Below, piece after piece: positions 26,904-38,600 of a DNA stretch of 64,000 bases. The first letter of the stretch is position 1, and each line of letters starts with the position of its first letter. The notes under the pieces were generated by a model that was given only the letters and a program-made list of their open reading frames with translations, made no database searches and was not told the DNA's origin. This DNA is from Leclercia sp. S52 (lineage in GTDB: Bacteria; Pseudomonadota; Gammaproteobacteria; Enterobacterales; Enterobacteriaceae): NCBI RefSeq assembly GCF_039727615.1, contig NZ_CP152474.1, positions 3,720,001-3,784,000 of the forward strand. The letters run 5' to 3'. Position numbers and translations under genes: made by a program.

Positions 26904-26935
26904 GCCGGGTGGCGGCTACGCCTTACCCGGCCTAC
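26904..26935. repeat. REP-like palindrome, GCCGGGTGGCGGCTACGCC type
   Basis: First unit of a repeat cluster (26904-27119) that fills the 300 bases between cioB and the SDR gene together with two GTAGGCCCGGCAAGC units and one CCCTCTCCC palindrome: a BIME-like mosaic. Confidence 0.85.
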
Positions 26936-26958
26936 AAAACCTACAGCATGCACGACCC

Positions 26959-26988
26959 GTAGGCCCGGCAAGCGCAGCGCCGCCGGGC
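26959..26988. repeat. REP-like palindrome, GTAGGCCCGGCAAGCGCAGC type
   Basis: A 30-base palindrome, GTAGGCCCGGCAAG to GCCGCCGGGC. Further copies at 27090-27119 and 47479-47508. Confidence 0.8.
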
Positions 26989-27009
26989 ATTGCCGCATCA
27001 GAGAACTTC

Positions 27010-27044
27010 TCCCTCTCCCAGTGGGGAGAGGGCCGGGGTGAGGG
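27010..27044. repeat. Short palindrome, CCCTCTCCC family
   Basis: TCCCTCTCCC paired with GGGGAGAGGG and a GGGTGAGGG tail; same family as 6919-6942. Confidence 0.65.
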
Positions 27045-27089
27045 CATCAGGCCGCACCCTGCCTACAAAACCCGCAGCACGCACGACCC

Positions 27090-27119
27090 GTAGGCCCGGC
27101 AAGCACCGCGCCGCCGGGC
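27090..27119. repeat. REP-like palindrome, GTAGGCCCGGCAAGC type
   Basis: Second copy in the cluster, preceded like the first by ATGCACGACCC/ACGCACGACCC, so repeat and flank were duplicated together. Confidence 0.8.
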
Positions 27120-27141
27120 GTTGCCGCACCCGGCCTACAGG

Positions 27142-28129
27142 CTATTTCCGCCGGGTGAGACACTTACCAATCAGCAGCAGCCCTGCCAGGGCGGCGGTGC
27201 CGAGCAGAGCTTTGCCCGGTACGCCGGAGGTGATGGCCGCAGCGCGGGGTTTGGCCTCCGGGGTAAAACGACCGTGTACCCGGTGCTCGCCGCCGACCGG
27301 TTCGGTCAGGTTATCCCGCCGTTCAGGCGGGTTGAGCGCCTCCTCCATCTGCCCTTCCCAGGCCTTTTTCACCATCATCCGGTCGAGAAAACCGGGGAAC
27401 AGGAACTGGCCGACAATCGCCCCGATGGTGCTACGCCCCACCCACAGCTCGCGTACCGGTCGCTGCGCCACACCAAAGATGGCCTCGGCGGCGACCTCCG
27501 GCTGAAACACCGGCGCAACCGGGCGCATGCTGTAGGCGAACTTATTCCGCGCCCAGTCAAACTGCGGGGTGTTGAGCCCCGGCATCTGCACCATCGCCAG
27601 ATGCACGCCGCTGCGCTCATGCATCAGCTCGGTACGCAGCGCATCGGTAAAGCCGCGGATCGCCGCTTTGGCACCACAGTAGGCCGACTGCAGCGGAATA
27701 GAGCGGTAGGCCAGCGCGGAGCCGATCTGGATAATCACCCCGCGGTCCAGGGGGGATCATATGCTCCATGGCGGCCCGGGTGCCGTTGACGCAGCCCAGA
27801 TAGGTCACCTCCGTCACCCGGCGGAATTCATCGTCGGTGATGCTGTAAAACGGCGCCAGGGTGGTACACATGGCGTTGTTAATCCACACGTCGATCGCCC
27901 CCAGCCGGTCGGCCAGCGTCTGCGCCGCCTGGCTCAGTGCCGCAGCGTCCACCACGTCCACGCTCACCGCATGGCAATTGACGCCGTAGTTCGCCACCTC
28001 GGCCCGCGTGGCCTCCAGGCTGTGGTCATCGCGGGCGATCAGGCCCACGTCGTAGCCGGCCGCTGCAAAACGCAGCGCCGTGGCTTTGCCTACCCCAGCC
28101 GTTGCGCCGGTAATCACCACCACACTCAT
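27142..28129 (-). CDS. Short-chain dehydrogenase with C-terminal membrane anchor (frame broken)
   Basis: NAD(P)-dependent oxidoreductase. N-terminal Rossmann fold VVVITGATAGVGKATALRFA (cofactor loop TGATAGVG), NNAM after the fourth strand, and the catalytic Tyr-x3-Lys in SAYCGAKAAIRG. About 100 residues follow the SDR core and end in a hydrophobic segment (GTAALAGLLLIGK) and RRK. The frame is broken at the G6 run 27750-27755 (C on the coding strand). With five bases it reads MIPLDRGVIIQIGSAL and gives 328 residues. It is the last of four minus-strand genes with a CinA-like protein, a DUF421 protein and a small membrane protein. Substrate unknown. Confidence 0.88.
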
Positions 28130-28138
28130 AGCCTCTCC

Positions 28139-28663
28139 TTAATGCAGCTGCTTTTTCCAGTGCGGGATCTGCCGCAACATTTCTGAAAGCGCATAGCGAA
28201 CCGCCTTCTCAATAACGTCTTCACACTCGCCGGTGAAGTGCTGCACGGCGGTCGTCACCTCGCCGCGAAAACACCAGCCAAACCAGACGGTCCCCGCCGG
28301 GGTACCATCCTCACCGCCGTCCGGCCCCGCGTATCCGCTGATGGCGATGCTGATGTCCGCATCGGCCAGCTTCAGTGCCCCTTCGGCCATCTCGCCCACC
28401 GTCTGGCTACTGACGGCGGTGTACTTTTCCAGGGTGGCATTACTGACCCCCAGCACCTTATGTTTAGCCTCATTGTTGAAGGTCACCACGCCGGTGCCAA
28501 AGAACGAGGCGGTATCCTTTTCTGCACAGAGCGCAGAGGCCACATTGCCGCCGGTACAGGACTCGGCCGTGGTAAGCAGCCAGCCCAGATCGGTTAACAC
28601 CGTCGACACCTGACTGGTGAGTTCCTTGGTGGTTTTAGCCTGGTTCCAGATATTTTCTTTCAT
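28139..28663 (-). CDS. CinA C-terminal domain (PncC-type) protein
   Basis: 174 residues consisting only of the CinA C-terminal domain: LLTTAESCTGGNVASAL, FFGTGVVTFNNEAKHKVLGV, AISGYAGPDGG and GTVWFGW. This domain in PncC hydrolyses nicotinamide mononucleotide to nicotinate mononucleotide; the ESCTGG Ser and the SGxAGP loop are present. Similar stand-alone copies in enterobacteria (YdeJ type) have no proven activity. It overlaps the DUF421 gene end by 4 bases (ATGA). Confidence 0.85.
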   Translation of the reverse strand: MKENIWNQAKTTKELTSQVSTVLTDLGWLLTTAESCTGGNVASALCAEKDTASFFGTGVVTFNNEAKHKVLGVSNATLEKYTAVSSQTVGEMAEGALKLADADISIAISGYAGPDGGEDGTPAGTVWFGWCFRGEVTTAVQHFTGECEDVIEKAVRYALSEMLRQIPHWKKQLH

Positions 28664-29112
28664 GATTCACTCTCTTCGGGAATAATCGAAATATGCCCAT
28701 TTCGTTCAAGGATTGCGTATTTAATTTTTTCCAGCTGATATATGCCGTGGTTTTGCCGGGCCGATACCAGAATATCGTCACAGGAGACATCCACTTTTTT
28801 TAATTTTTCGTTCTGTAATTCACCGTGCACCACCAGAATAACCGGGGAGCCATCGAGCATCGATTCCGCGCCGGATATGTATTTTTTTGCCACGCCGAAC
28901 AGCATATCAATCACTACCAGTGTAATAATGGTTAGCATAGCGCCGGTCACCGAAAAATCTTCTCCGAGCAGCGCCTGCTGGGTGGCCTCACTAATAATCA
29001 ACAACAGGATCAGATCAAAGCTGGTCATTTGCAGTAGCGCCCGACGTCCGGCGATTTTAAATACCACCAGCAGAATCAGATAAATCGCCACCGCCCTGAG
29101 TATCATTTCCAT
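28660..29112 (-). CDS. DUF421 (YetF-type) membrane protein
   Basis: 150 residues. Three N-terminal membrane helices (AVAIYLILLVVFKIAG, FDLILLLIISEATQQALLG, AMLTIITLVVIDMLFGV) with the family motif GRRALLQMTSFDL, and a cytoplasmic alpha/beta domain (VSCDDILVSARQNHGIYQLEKIKYAILERNG in part). DUF421 proteins are widespread, and some act in spore germination or membrane stress. The stop overlaps the CinA-like start, so translation is coupled. Confidence 0.9.
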   Translation of the reverse strand: MEMILRAVAIYLILLVVFKIAGRRALLQMTSFDLILLLIISEATQQALLGEDFSVTGAMLTIITLVVIDMLFGVAKKYISGAESMLDGSPVILVVHGELQNEKLKKVDVSCDDILVSARQNHGIYQLEKIKYAILERNGHISIIPEESES

Positions 29113-29121
29113 ATTGGTCCC

Positions 29122-29635
29122 CTACGGATAGATAAATTGCCAGAAAGAGAGACCCGGCTGATTATTTACTGTGACAGTGGTGACGGTTTTACCGGGCTGT
29201 TGCGGCGTGGTATAAAGCCAGACGGTAAAATCTTTCTGCGGTTTCGCCTCCTGATAAATCAGCACCAGCTCCCCGCCCTCGCTGTGCATTTCGTCAGGCT
29301 GCGGCCAGATATTATCGGTCTGCGTTCGCGCCATATATTCTCCACCAATCCGCAGCGTCAGGGGGGGCATTACCTTGACCCGGCAGGGTAATTTTCAGCT
29401 CGACAGGAGACTGTAATCGGCCAAAGCGCTGGTATTCCACCTGCACGCTGTTCGCGGCGTTGGTTTTTGTCGCTTCGCTAAAATAACCGCCTGAAAAAAG
29501 CCCTGACAGCGCAGCGGCAATAATCAGCAATAACAGAACGAAACCGAAGCGGCGGGCGTTGTATTCAAACTGCAGGGCGGCATGGCTTTGTTTCACGCCG
29601 GGCAAAGGAGGAGATTTTTCTTTTACGTTCGCCAT
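29122..29635 (-). CDS. Single-span membrane protein of unknown function (frame broken)
   Basis: One membrane helix after a 28-residue cytoplasmic lead (RRFGFVLLLLIIAAALSGLF), then an exposed beta-rich domain (VQVEYQRFGRLQSPVELKITLPGQ; FTVWLYTTPQQPGKTVTTV; NNQPGLSFWQFIYP at the end). The G7 run 29361-29367 breaks the frame; with six the junction reads GNAPLTLRIGGEY and the protein has 170 residues. First of four minus-strand genes ending with the SDR. Unrecognised family. The association with DUF421 suggests a shared envelope function, which is inference only. Confidence 0.75.
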
Positions 29636-29777
29636 ATATCACCTCACCGTTTCGTTTATTAACATTATACAGCCAGATGATTTTTATAGATAAAATGGAT
29701 TAAGACTGTTCCTGTTTGCAAAATAAAAAATAGCAACCAGGCTTAATCTGTCAAGCAAGCTAAACCAAGGAGGCAGT

Positions 29778-30171
29778 ATGAAATTAACCGTCGCACCCTT
29801 ATTGTGTTGTCTTTTAATCTCAACGGCGTATGCCGCAGATAAAGGTGGACTGGAGAAAGATGCTGCCCCGCCGCCACCGCATTCGCTGGATGAGGGTTAT
29901 CGCGGCACCGAGGATGCCCGAACCATGACCGTGGAGCAGGCCAAAGAGATGCACGATGGCGCTACTATCTCCCTGCGCGGGAATTTAATTGACGGCTCCG
30001 GCGGCGATAAATTTAAATTCCGCGATAAAACCGGCACCATTGATACGGTAATTCCGCAAGCCGTATTTGATGGCCGTACGGTTAAACCCGATCAGATGAT
30101 CAGCATTAATGGCAGTCTGGATAAAAAAGATGAACCCGCCGGTCGTTCGTGTCGACCGCATTCAGAAGTAG
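29778..30171 (+). CDS. ydeI: YdeI-like periplasmic BOF-domain stress protein (frame broken)
   Basis: Signal peptide to about AAD22, then the bacterial OB-fold (BOF) domain: [39 protein letters not shown] and [22 protein letters not shown]. Relatives YdeI/OmdA and YgiW help resist peroxide and antimicrobial peptides. As read, the frame runs on to 30221 with an unrelated tail. Removing one A from the A6 run 30123-30128 gives [18 protein letters not shown] and a stop at 30171 (130 residues), matching the family end. Confidence 0.85.
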
Positions 30172-30392
30172 CTTTAATTTCACTTAAGTTTCGCGTGGAT
30201 ATTTCCCCCCCATCCACGTGAAACCCCCAATATATTCTCTCCAGTGCCTGACCTACCAGATTTGAGGAGCCCAAAACTCGGATAATTCTGTGCTTTAGGA
30301 TTAATCCCCCCTTTCCTTCCCTCCCCAATACTTAAACAATTTTACACATATTCACATTGTATTCATTTTGCTTACACAGCAGGGATTCGCCG

Positions 30393-32072
30393 ATGAAAGC
30401 CCGACACCATTTCGCCCTGATAATAACGACAGCCACTGGCCTGACGTTAATGTTCCCTGCCCTTGCCGCAGAGCCGGATAATCAATTTATTATTCAGCAG
30501 CAGCGCCAGAGAGCATTAGAGCAGCAATTAACCCCGCCCGTTCCCGATGTGCGTCTGTCTGAGCCTTCATCCGGCTATGGCAAAATTGCCTTCCCGACGG
30601 AAACGCCGTGTTTCCCGATTAACCGCGTCGAACTGAGCGGTCAGGAAGCCCTGCCCCACTGGCTGCCGCTCCAGCGTATTGCAGACCAGGCTCAGGGGCG
30701 TTGTCTGGGCGGCAAGGGGATCAACCTGCTGATGAGTACAATGCAGAACCGCATCGTCGACCACGGCTGGATCACCACCCGCGTGCTGGCCCCGTCGCAG
30801 GATCTGAAGAGCGGAACCCTGAAACTGGCCATCGTGCCGGGCACCATCCGCCACGTGAAGCTGACCGAAGAGAGCGACGACTACATCCAGCTCTACAGCG
30901 CCTTCCCGGCGCACGAGGGGAACCTGCTGGATCTGCGCGATATTGAACAGGGTCTGGAAAACCTGCAGCGCCTGCCGACGGTTGAGGCCAATATGGAGCT
31001 GCTGCCCGGCGAAAATCCCGGCGAGAGCGACGTGGTGATTACCCGTAAGCAAAGCAAAATGTGGCGTATCGGCCTGTCACTGGACGATGCCGGGACCGAA
31101 ACCACCGGGCGTTACCAGGGCGGCGTGACGCTGTCGCTGGATAACCCCTTCTCCCTGAGCGACCTGCTGTACGTCTCTGCCAGCCACGATCTGAACGACA
31201 AGGGCGGCAAAGGCAGCAAAAACTACACCGCCCACTACTCGGTGCCCTTTGGCTACTGGATGCTGGGCGTCACCGGCAGCGACTATGACTACCACCAGAC
31301 CGTCGCCGGGCTGAACGAAGATTATCGCTACAGCGGTAAAAGCAAAAACCTCGACATTCAGCTCAGCCGCGTGCTGCACCGCAGCGGCTCGCAAAAAACC
31401 ACTTTCTCTTACGACGTGCTGGCGCGGGAGACCCGCAACTATATTGACGATACGGAGGTGGGCGTTCAGCGCCGTCAGACCGCAGCCTGGCGCATCGGGC
31501 TGGATCATCGCCACTACATCGGCCAGGCCACGCTGGATGCGGGCATCAGCTATCAGCGCGGCACCCGCTGGTTTGGCGCCCAGCCTGCGCCGGAGGAGTA
31601 CTGGGGCGATGCCACTGCGCTCAGCAAAATTACCCAGCTCAGCGCCGGACTCGATCTGCCGTTTGCCATCGGCTCGCAGAACTTCCGCTACAACGTCCAG
31701 TACCTGCGCCAGATCAGCAACACGCCGCTGACGCCGCAGGATCAGTTCGCCATCGGCAACCGCTGGACGGTGCGCGGCTTTGACGGCGAGCGCACCCTGA
31801 GCGCCAGCCACGGCTGGTACGTGCGTAACGATCTCGCCTGGCGCACGCCGCTGCCGAGTCAGGAGTTCTATCTGGGTGCCGACTACGGCGAAGTGGGCGG
31901 TTACAGCTCGGATCTACAGGTGGGTAAACACCTGGCGGGCGGCGTGGCGGGCCTGCGCGGCAACGCCTTTAACACCGGCTACGACCTGTTCGCCGGGACG
32001 CCTTTCTCGAAGCCGGACGGCTTTGAAACCAGCGATCTCACGCTCGGCTTTAACCTGAACTGGAGCTGGTGA
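30393..32072 (+). CDS. cdiB: CdiB/FhaC-type outer membrane transporter (TpsB) of the CDI locus
   Basis: 559 residues from ATG 30393 ([10 protein letters not shown]). Signal peptide to AALAAE, a Gln-rich linker helix ([14 protein letters not shown]), two POTRA domains (about 70-210; [21 protein letters not shown]) and a 16-strand barrel. The conserved loop-6 tip VRGFDGE and a last strand ending FNLNWSW are present. It secretes CdiA across the outer membrane by two-partner secretion. Stop overlaps the start of the acyltransferase gene (TGATG). No Fur- or other operator recognised in the 220-base leader. Confidence 0.95.
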   Translation: MKARHHFALIITTATGLTLMFPALAAEPDNQFIIQQQRQRALEQQLTPPVPDVRLSEPSSGYGKIAFPTETPCFPINRVELSGQEALPHWLPLQRIADQAQGRCLGGKGINLLMSTMQNRIVDHGWITTRVLAPSQDLKSGTLKLAIVPGTIRHVKLTEESDDYIQLYSAFPAHEGNLLDLRDIEQGLENLQRLPTVEANMELLPGENPGESDVVITRKQSKMWRIGLSLDDAGTETTGRYQGGVTLSLDNPFSLSDLLYVSASHDLNDKGGKGSKNYTAHYSVPFGYWMLGVTGSDYDYHQTVAGLNEDYRYSGKSKNLDIQLSRVLHRSGSQKTTFSYDVLARETRNYIDDTEVGVQRRQTAAWRIGLDHRHYIGQATLDAGISYQRGTRWFGAQPAPEEYWGDATALSKITQLSAGLDLPFAIGSQNFRYNVQYLRQISNTPLTPQDQFAIGNRWTVRGFDGERTLSASHGWYVRNDLAWRTPLPSQEFYLGADYGEVGGYSSDLQVGKHLAGGVAGLRGNAFNTGYDLFAGTPFSKPDGFETSDLTLGFNLNWSW

Positions 32073-32620
32073 TGCGCGTCGGACATCTGGATATCAAAGC
32101 GCCGCTGATCCTCGGCGGCCAGGAGAGCGAGGCCGAAGTGCTGGGGGCCACCGTCTGGCTGTGGATGCACTCCCCGATGCACCGGGATGCTCCGCTGCAC
32201 GCCCTGCCCACCCTGCTGCTGCCGATCATCAAGCGCCAGCAGTACGTGCTGGTGAGCGAAAACGACCGGCCGATCTTTTTCCTCAGCTGGGCCAGCATGA
32301 ACGAGGAGGCGGAAGCCCGCTACCTTACCCGCCCGGCCATTGAGATGCGGGAAGAGGACTGGGACAGCGGGGAGCGGATCTGGTTCAGCGACTGGATCGC
32401 CCCCTTCGGCCATACCCCTGCGATGTACAACCTGATGCGCCGCGATATCTTCCCCGACCACGTCTGCCGCGCGCTGTATCACCGCGGCGCAGAGCGTGGC
32501 AAGCGCGTGATGCTGTTCCACGGCAGCCACGTCAGCCGTCAACACGCCAGAGAGTGGCAACAGAACCACCCGCTCACCGTGAGCCTGCCGGAAGCGTTTA
32601 AAGGAACGAACCATGAATAA
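32072..32620 (+). CDS. cdiC: Toxin-activating lysine acyltransferase, HlyC/CdiC-like
   Basis: 182 residues of the RTX toxin-activating acyltransferase family. The catalytic His37 lies in SPMHRD (equivalent to HlyC His23) and Asp107 in WFSDWIAPFG (HlyC Asp92). The family transfers a fatty acyl chain from acyl carrier protein to Lys of a partner protein. Some CDI loci carry such a gene between cdiB and cdiA, where it modifies CdiA. It overlaps cdiB by one base and cdiA by eight, indicating tight coupling. The modified CdiA lysine cannot be read from sequence. Confidence 0.92.
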   Translation: MRVGHLDIKAPLILGGQESEAEVLGATVWLWMHSPMHRDAPLHALPTLLLPIIKRQQYVLVSENDRPIFFLSWASMNEEAEARYLTRPAIEMREEDWDSGERIWFSDWIAPFGHTPAMYNLMRRDIFPDHVCRALYHRGAERGKRVMLFHGSHVSRQHAREWQQNHPLTVSLPEAFKGTNHE

Positions 32621-35600
32621 GAACCTGTACCGAATTGTCTTTAACAAAGCGCGCGGCATGCTGATGGTGGTGGCGGATATCGCCCGCTCCGGCCGCGCCG
32701 GTTCGTCCCGTTCTTCCGGCATCGGCCATACCCACAGCCAGCTTATCGGCAAGGTGAGCGCCATCAGCTTCAGCCTGTGGCTGGCGATGGGGGCCGTGCA
32801 GACGGCGCAGGCCGCTATTGTGGCGGACGCCGGAGCGCCAAAAAACCAGCAGCCAACGGTCATCAACAGCGCCAACGGCACGCCGCAGGTCAATATCCAG
32901 ACCCCGTCCGCTGCCGGGGTGTCCCGTAACAACTACACCCAGTTCGACGTGGACAATAAAGGGGCGATCCTCAACAACTCGCACAAAAACGTGCAGACCA
33001 ATATCGGCGGCATGGTGGCGGGCAACCCGTGGCTGGCGAAAGGTGAAGCCAAAGTGATCCTCAACGAGGTGAGCTCCCGCGACCCGAGCAAGCTGAACGG
33101 CATGATCGAGGTGGCCGGTAAAAAAGCCCAGGTGGTGATCGCCAACCCGTCGGGCATTACCTGCAGCGGCTGCGGCTTTATCAACGCCAACCGCGCCACC
33201 CTCACCACCGGCCAGCCACAGATGAAGGACGGCGCGCTGACCGGGTTTAACGTCGAGCGCGGCGAGGTGGTGGTCGAAGGCGCGGGGATGGACACCTCCG
33301 GCGCGGATTACACCGACATTATCGCCCGCTCGGTGAAGGTTAACGCCGGGCTGTGGGCCAACGATCTGAAAGTCACCACCGGGCGCAACAAGGTGGATGC
33401 TGCCCACGAGGCGATCGAAAAAGGCAGTGACGATCCTGCCACCCGCCCGCAGCTGGCGGTAGACGTGGCCAGCCTCGGCGGCATGTACGCAGGTAAGATC
33501 CGCATGGTCGGCACCGAGACCGGCGTCGGGGTGCGTAACGCCGGGGCCATCGGCGCCCAGGCGGGCAGCGTGACGATCTCTGCCGACGGGCGCATCGAGA
33601 ACAGCGGCACCCTTCGCGCGGGCGACGCTGCCCACCTGCAAACCGCCAGCGAGCTTAACAACAGCGGAGTAATCACTGCCGCGAACAACGTTCGGGTCAA
33701 CGCGGCAAGCCTTACCGGGAGCCAGCAGAGCGTGCTGGCCGCCGGGGTGAAAAGCGACGGCAAGCTCGCCGACGCCGGGGATCTGGAAATCAGCACCAGC
33801 GGCCAGCTGAGCGCCCACGGGCAGACCCTGGCGGGCGGTAATCTCAGCGCCAGCGGTCAGGGGGTAGACGTCAGCGGCAGCCAGACTCAGGCGAAACGCA
33901 TTCTGCTGGACGGCGGCGCGGGGGATGTCAGCACCGCCAGCGCGAAGGTCAACGCCAGCGAACTGAATGTCCGTAGCGGTAAGATGCTCAACAACGCCGG
34001 GGGCACGCTGAGCGCGGAGTCGATCGCCCTCAGCGCCCACGACCTTAGCAACCAGCAAGGTAAAATCGCTCACAGCGGCAGCGGCACCCTGGCGGTGGAT
34101 CTGCCGGGCACCCTCGATAACCGGCAGGGGCAGATTGGCGCGGCCAACGGCGTGCAGCTGAAAGCTGACAAAATCGACAACACCGCCGGGCAGATCGTGG
34201 CGGTGGCGGGCAACACCCGGCTGGAGGCCGGGGCGCTGAACAACCAGCAGGGGCTGATCTCTGCCGCTGCCGGCGACGGCGAGATCCAAAGCCAGCAGGC
34301 GGTGAATAACGCCAAAGGGCGTATCGAGGCGGCGAAAACCCAGCGCATCAGCGCCGGGAGCCTCGATAACCAGCAGGGGGTGATTGTCGCCGACGGCGCA
34401 ACCCTGGCCCTGAACGGCGGCGCGTTTGACAACCGTTCCGGCTCCCTGCTCTCTCAGGGCTCCCTGAATCTGGAGAGCGGCGCGCTGAACAACCAGAGCG
34501 GCTTCCTGGCGAGCGACGGCGACTTTAGCCTCAACGCGGGGGCGATCGACAACACCGACGGCCAGATTGGCGCCAACCGGTCGTTAACCGGCGGTTTCGA
34601 CAGGCTCAGCAATAACGGCGGCGCGCTGAAATCGGTGGGTGCCATGACCCTGAGCGGCGGCCTGCTGGATAACAGCCAGGGCACCACCTTCTCCGGGGAT
34701 AGCCTCGCCTTTAACGGCAGCACGCTGAACAACACCAACGGGCAGCTGGCGGCGGCGCAGAACCTCTCCCTGACCACCACGCAGCTCATCAATAATAAAG
34801 GCGTGCTGCAGGGCGATGGCGTGAACGTCACCTCCGGCACCCTCGATAATAGCGCAGGCACCCTTAACAGCCTGGGTGCCCTGAACCTCTCGGCAGAGAG
34901 CCTCAATAACCAGGCCGGTACCCTGGCCGCCAGCGGTACGGCGGATATTGCGGCCACCAGTCTGGATAACCGCAGCGGCGGGCGGGTGATTGGCGAGGCC
35001 GATATCACCCTGCACAGCCAGAACCTGCAAAATAGCGGCGGGCAGATCCAGTCGGTGGGCGATCTGCTCCTCGACAGCGCCCGGGGCACCGTGGATAACG
35101 TCTCCGGGCTGATCCGCAGCGGTAAAAGCGTGACCCTCACTGCCCTGAACTTTGTTAACCAGGATACCCTCGGCACAAACCAGGGGCTGGAGGGCCAGAG
35201 CCTGGCGCTGAATACCGGCGCCCTGGATAACCAGCGCGGCAGCATCCTGGCAAATAACACGCTGGATATTGATAACAGCGGCGTGCTGAACAACAGCGCC
35301 GGGGCGCTGGCCTCCGGCGGCACGCTGGATCTCAGCGGCAACGGCCTGAACCTGGTCAACGCCGGCGGCACCCTGAAAGCGGGCAAAGCCCTGAGCGTAG
35401 ACGCGGCATCCCTCGATGCCAGCGGCCAGCTGCTGTCGCTGGGGGATATGGATCTCCACAGCACCAGCGGCGTGAACAACACCGGCACCACCATCGCCAA
35501 CGGCAACCTGACCTTCACCACCGACGGGGATCTCACCAACAGCGGCCAGCTGATGGCGGGCAGCGCCCTCGACGTGCAGAGCGCCAACCTGACCAACCTC

Positions 35601-38600
35601 GCCAGCGGCGAAATCAACGCCGGCAGCACCACCCTGACCGCCACCGGCACGGTGCGCAATACCGGCCTGATCGACGGCATCACCACCCGCATCAACGCCA
35701 ACACCCTGACCAACATCGGCACCGGGCGGATCTACGGCGATGCGGTGGGGGTAAATGTGGAGACCTTCAACAACCTCGCTGAAAACGGCACCGCGGCGAC
35801 GCTGGCCGGACGCGAGCGCGTGAACCTCGGCGTGCAGACCCTCAACAACGCCGACCACGGCCTGATCTACAGCGCAGGCAGCATGACCATTGGCGGGGCG
35901 CTGGACGACAGCGGCGCCGTCACCGGCCGCGCGGGCACCATCAATAACCACAGCTCGACCATTGAGTCCGCCGGGGATATGGCGATTGCCGCCGGGCAGA
36001 TCAACAACATCAACGACCACTTCTCCACCGAGGTGGTGCGGGTATCGCAGGAAGATCTGACCGACTATCAGCACTCCGGCTCCACCAACCGCTGGAGCTC
36101 AACGGAGAAAGGCGTCTGGGTAGACGGCAACTCCTCTGACGGGCTGCGTAACCTGAATACGCCAGAAGATACCGGCGCCAATAACGACAACTTTAATCAG
36201 TACGACTACACCCGCACGATTGACGAAACGCGCATCAAAGAGAGCGACCCGGCGAAGATCCTCGCCGGCGGCAACCTGCTGATGACCGGCGACAAACTGT
36301 TTAACGACAAGAGCCAGGTGATCGCAGGCGGCACCCTGGCGCTTGACCAGATGGGCAGCGTGAAGAACGAGGATGTGCCCGGCCAGCGCTTCACCACCGA
36401 TGAGGGCACCGTTACCCACTACTACCGTATTCGCCACAAAGGCGATGATGAACAAGGGCGCGATCGCACGGCGTACACCCCGCCAACCACCATTCAGGAT
36501 ATCGCCCTGAAACCGGGCCAATTGATCAGCAACGGCAGCGTCGAGGGCAGTAATCTCAGCATCACTCCGCTGGTGTTGCAGGGAACGGATGTGGCGATTG
36601 GGCAGGCTGCAGGGGTGAAACCCGCGCCTCAGCAGACCGTCTCCCCGGGCGAGCCGGTGACCCCGCCTGCCGGGCAGCAGTTTGAAGTGACCCCGGCCGA
36701 CGGCGCGATCCGCATTATCGGCCCCAACACCACCCTGCCGGACAACAGCCTGTTCAGGGTGAACCCGTCGGCGGACGTGCCGTATCTGGTGGAGACCGAT
36801 CCGCGCTTTACCAACGAGCGCCAGTGGCTCGGCAGCGACTATATGCAGGACGCCTTTACCGCCGATGGCGACAGCACCCAGAAACGGCTGGGGGATGGCT
36901 ACTACGAGCAGCGCCTGATCCGCGAGCAGGTGATTGGTATCACCGGCCAGCGCTATCTGGACGGTTATAACAACGACGAAGAGCAGTACAAGGCGCTGAT
37001 GGATCGCGGCATCACCTTCGGCAAACAGTACGGCCTGAAGATTGGCGTGGCGCTGACGCCGGAGCAGATGGCGCTCCTGACCGGGGATATCGTCTGGCTG
37101 GTCAACACCCGGGTGAAGATGCCAAACGGCGCAACGGAGAACGTGCTGGTCCCGCAGGTCTACGCCAAAGTGAAACCGGGCGATATCGACGGCTCCGGGG
37201 CGCTGATTGCCGGCAACAATGTGTCGATCAAGCTCAACGGCGACCTGTTTAACCGCGGGACGATTGCCGGGCGCAAAGTCCTGCAGCTGGATGCCGACAA
37301 CATCACCAACCAGACTGGCACCCTTCAGGGGGCTAACGTCAACCTGAACGCGCGCACCGATATCAACAACCTCGGCGGTGCCATCGTGGGCGACAGCAGC
37401 GTGCTGGCCAGCGCCGGACGCGACATCAATCTCACCAGCACCACCCTCAGCGCCGACAGCGTGAACGGCGAGAACAGCTTTGCCCGCACCACCATCAACA
37501 GCGTCTCCGGCATTTACGTGCAGGGCGACGACGGCAAGCTGGCGCTGCAGTCCGGGCGGGATATCACCCTGACCGGGGCGCAGGTGATTGCCAGCGGCGA
37601 GAACGGCAAGGCGCAGCTGGTGGCCGGGCGGGATATGACCCTGAACACGGTGGAAACCGCCAGCCGCGATAACCTGGCGTGGGATGCCGACAACAGCCTG
37701 AAGCAGGGGCAGACCAACAGCGTTGGCAGCGAAGTAACCGGCAAAGGCGACGTTACCCTGGCCGCCGGGAACGATCTCAACGCCCGCGCCGCCGCCCTCT
37801 CTGCCGGCGAGGCGCTTAACGTCAGCGCCGGGAATAACCTGACCCTGACGGCGGGTGAGAATACCCAGGATCTGGACGAACGGCATAAAGTGGTGGGCGG
37901 TAACGGCTTCCTGTCGAAAACCACCACCACCACCCGCGATCAGATTGACCGTCAGACGGTGCAGAGCAGCGAGCTGAACGGCAACACCGTTAACCTCACC
38001 GCCGGAAACGATCTTACCGTGCGCGGCAGCAACGTGGCGGGCACCGGGGATGTCTCCCTGCTGGCAGGCAATAACCTCACCGTCGAGACCCAGGCCGAGC
38101 GCAATAACGAGCTACACCAGAAGCAGGAGAAAAAATCAGGGCTGTTAAGCTCGGGCGGGATCGGCTTTAGCGTCGGCACCCAGAGCATCAAAACCACCGA
38201 CACCGGCGCGGACGCTACCCAGGCGGGCAGCACGGTGGGCAGCGTCAACGGCGACCTGACCCTTCGCGCGGGGGATCGCCTGACGGTGAGCGGCTCGGAT
38301 CTGGTGGCCGGTCAGGACATGGCCCTCAGCGGTAAAAACGTCGACAACACGGCGGTGAACAACCGCAGCCAGCAGACCCACGAGGTGGAGCAGAAAACCT
38401 CCGGGCTGACCCTGGCGCTCTCCGGCACCGTCGGCAGCGCGCTCAACAGCGCCGTCGAGGCCTCCCAGCAGGCGAAATCGTCCGGCAGCAGCCGCCTGCA
38501 GGCACTGCAGGGCGTGAAGGCGGCGCTCTCCGGGGTGCAGGCCGCCCAGGCCGGACGGATGGATCAGGCCCTGGGCGCAGACAAATCAAACACCAACACC

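Noticed and set aside
29778..30221. Longer reading of the YdeI-like gene to 30221
   Set aside because: The tail after SLDKK in that frame is unrelated to the family, while shortening the A6 run by one gives the conserved end at 30171.
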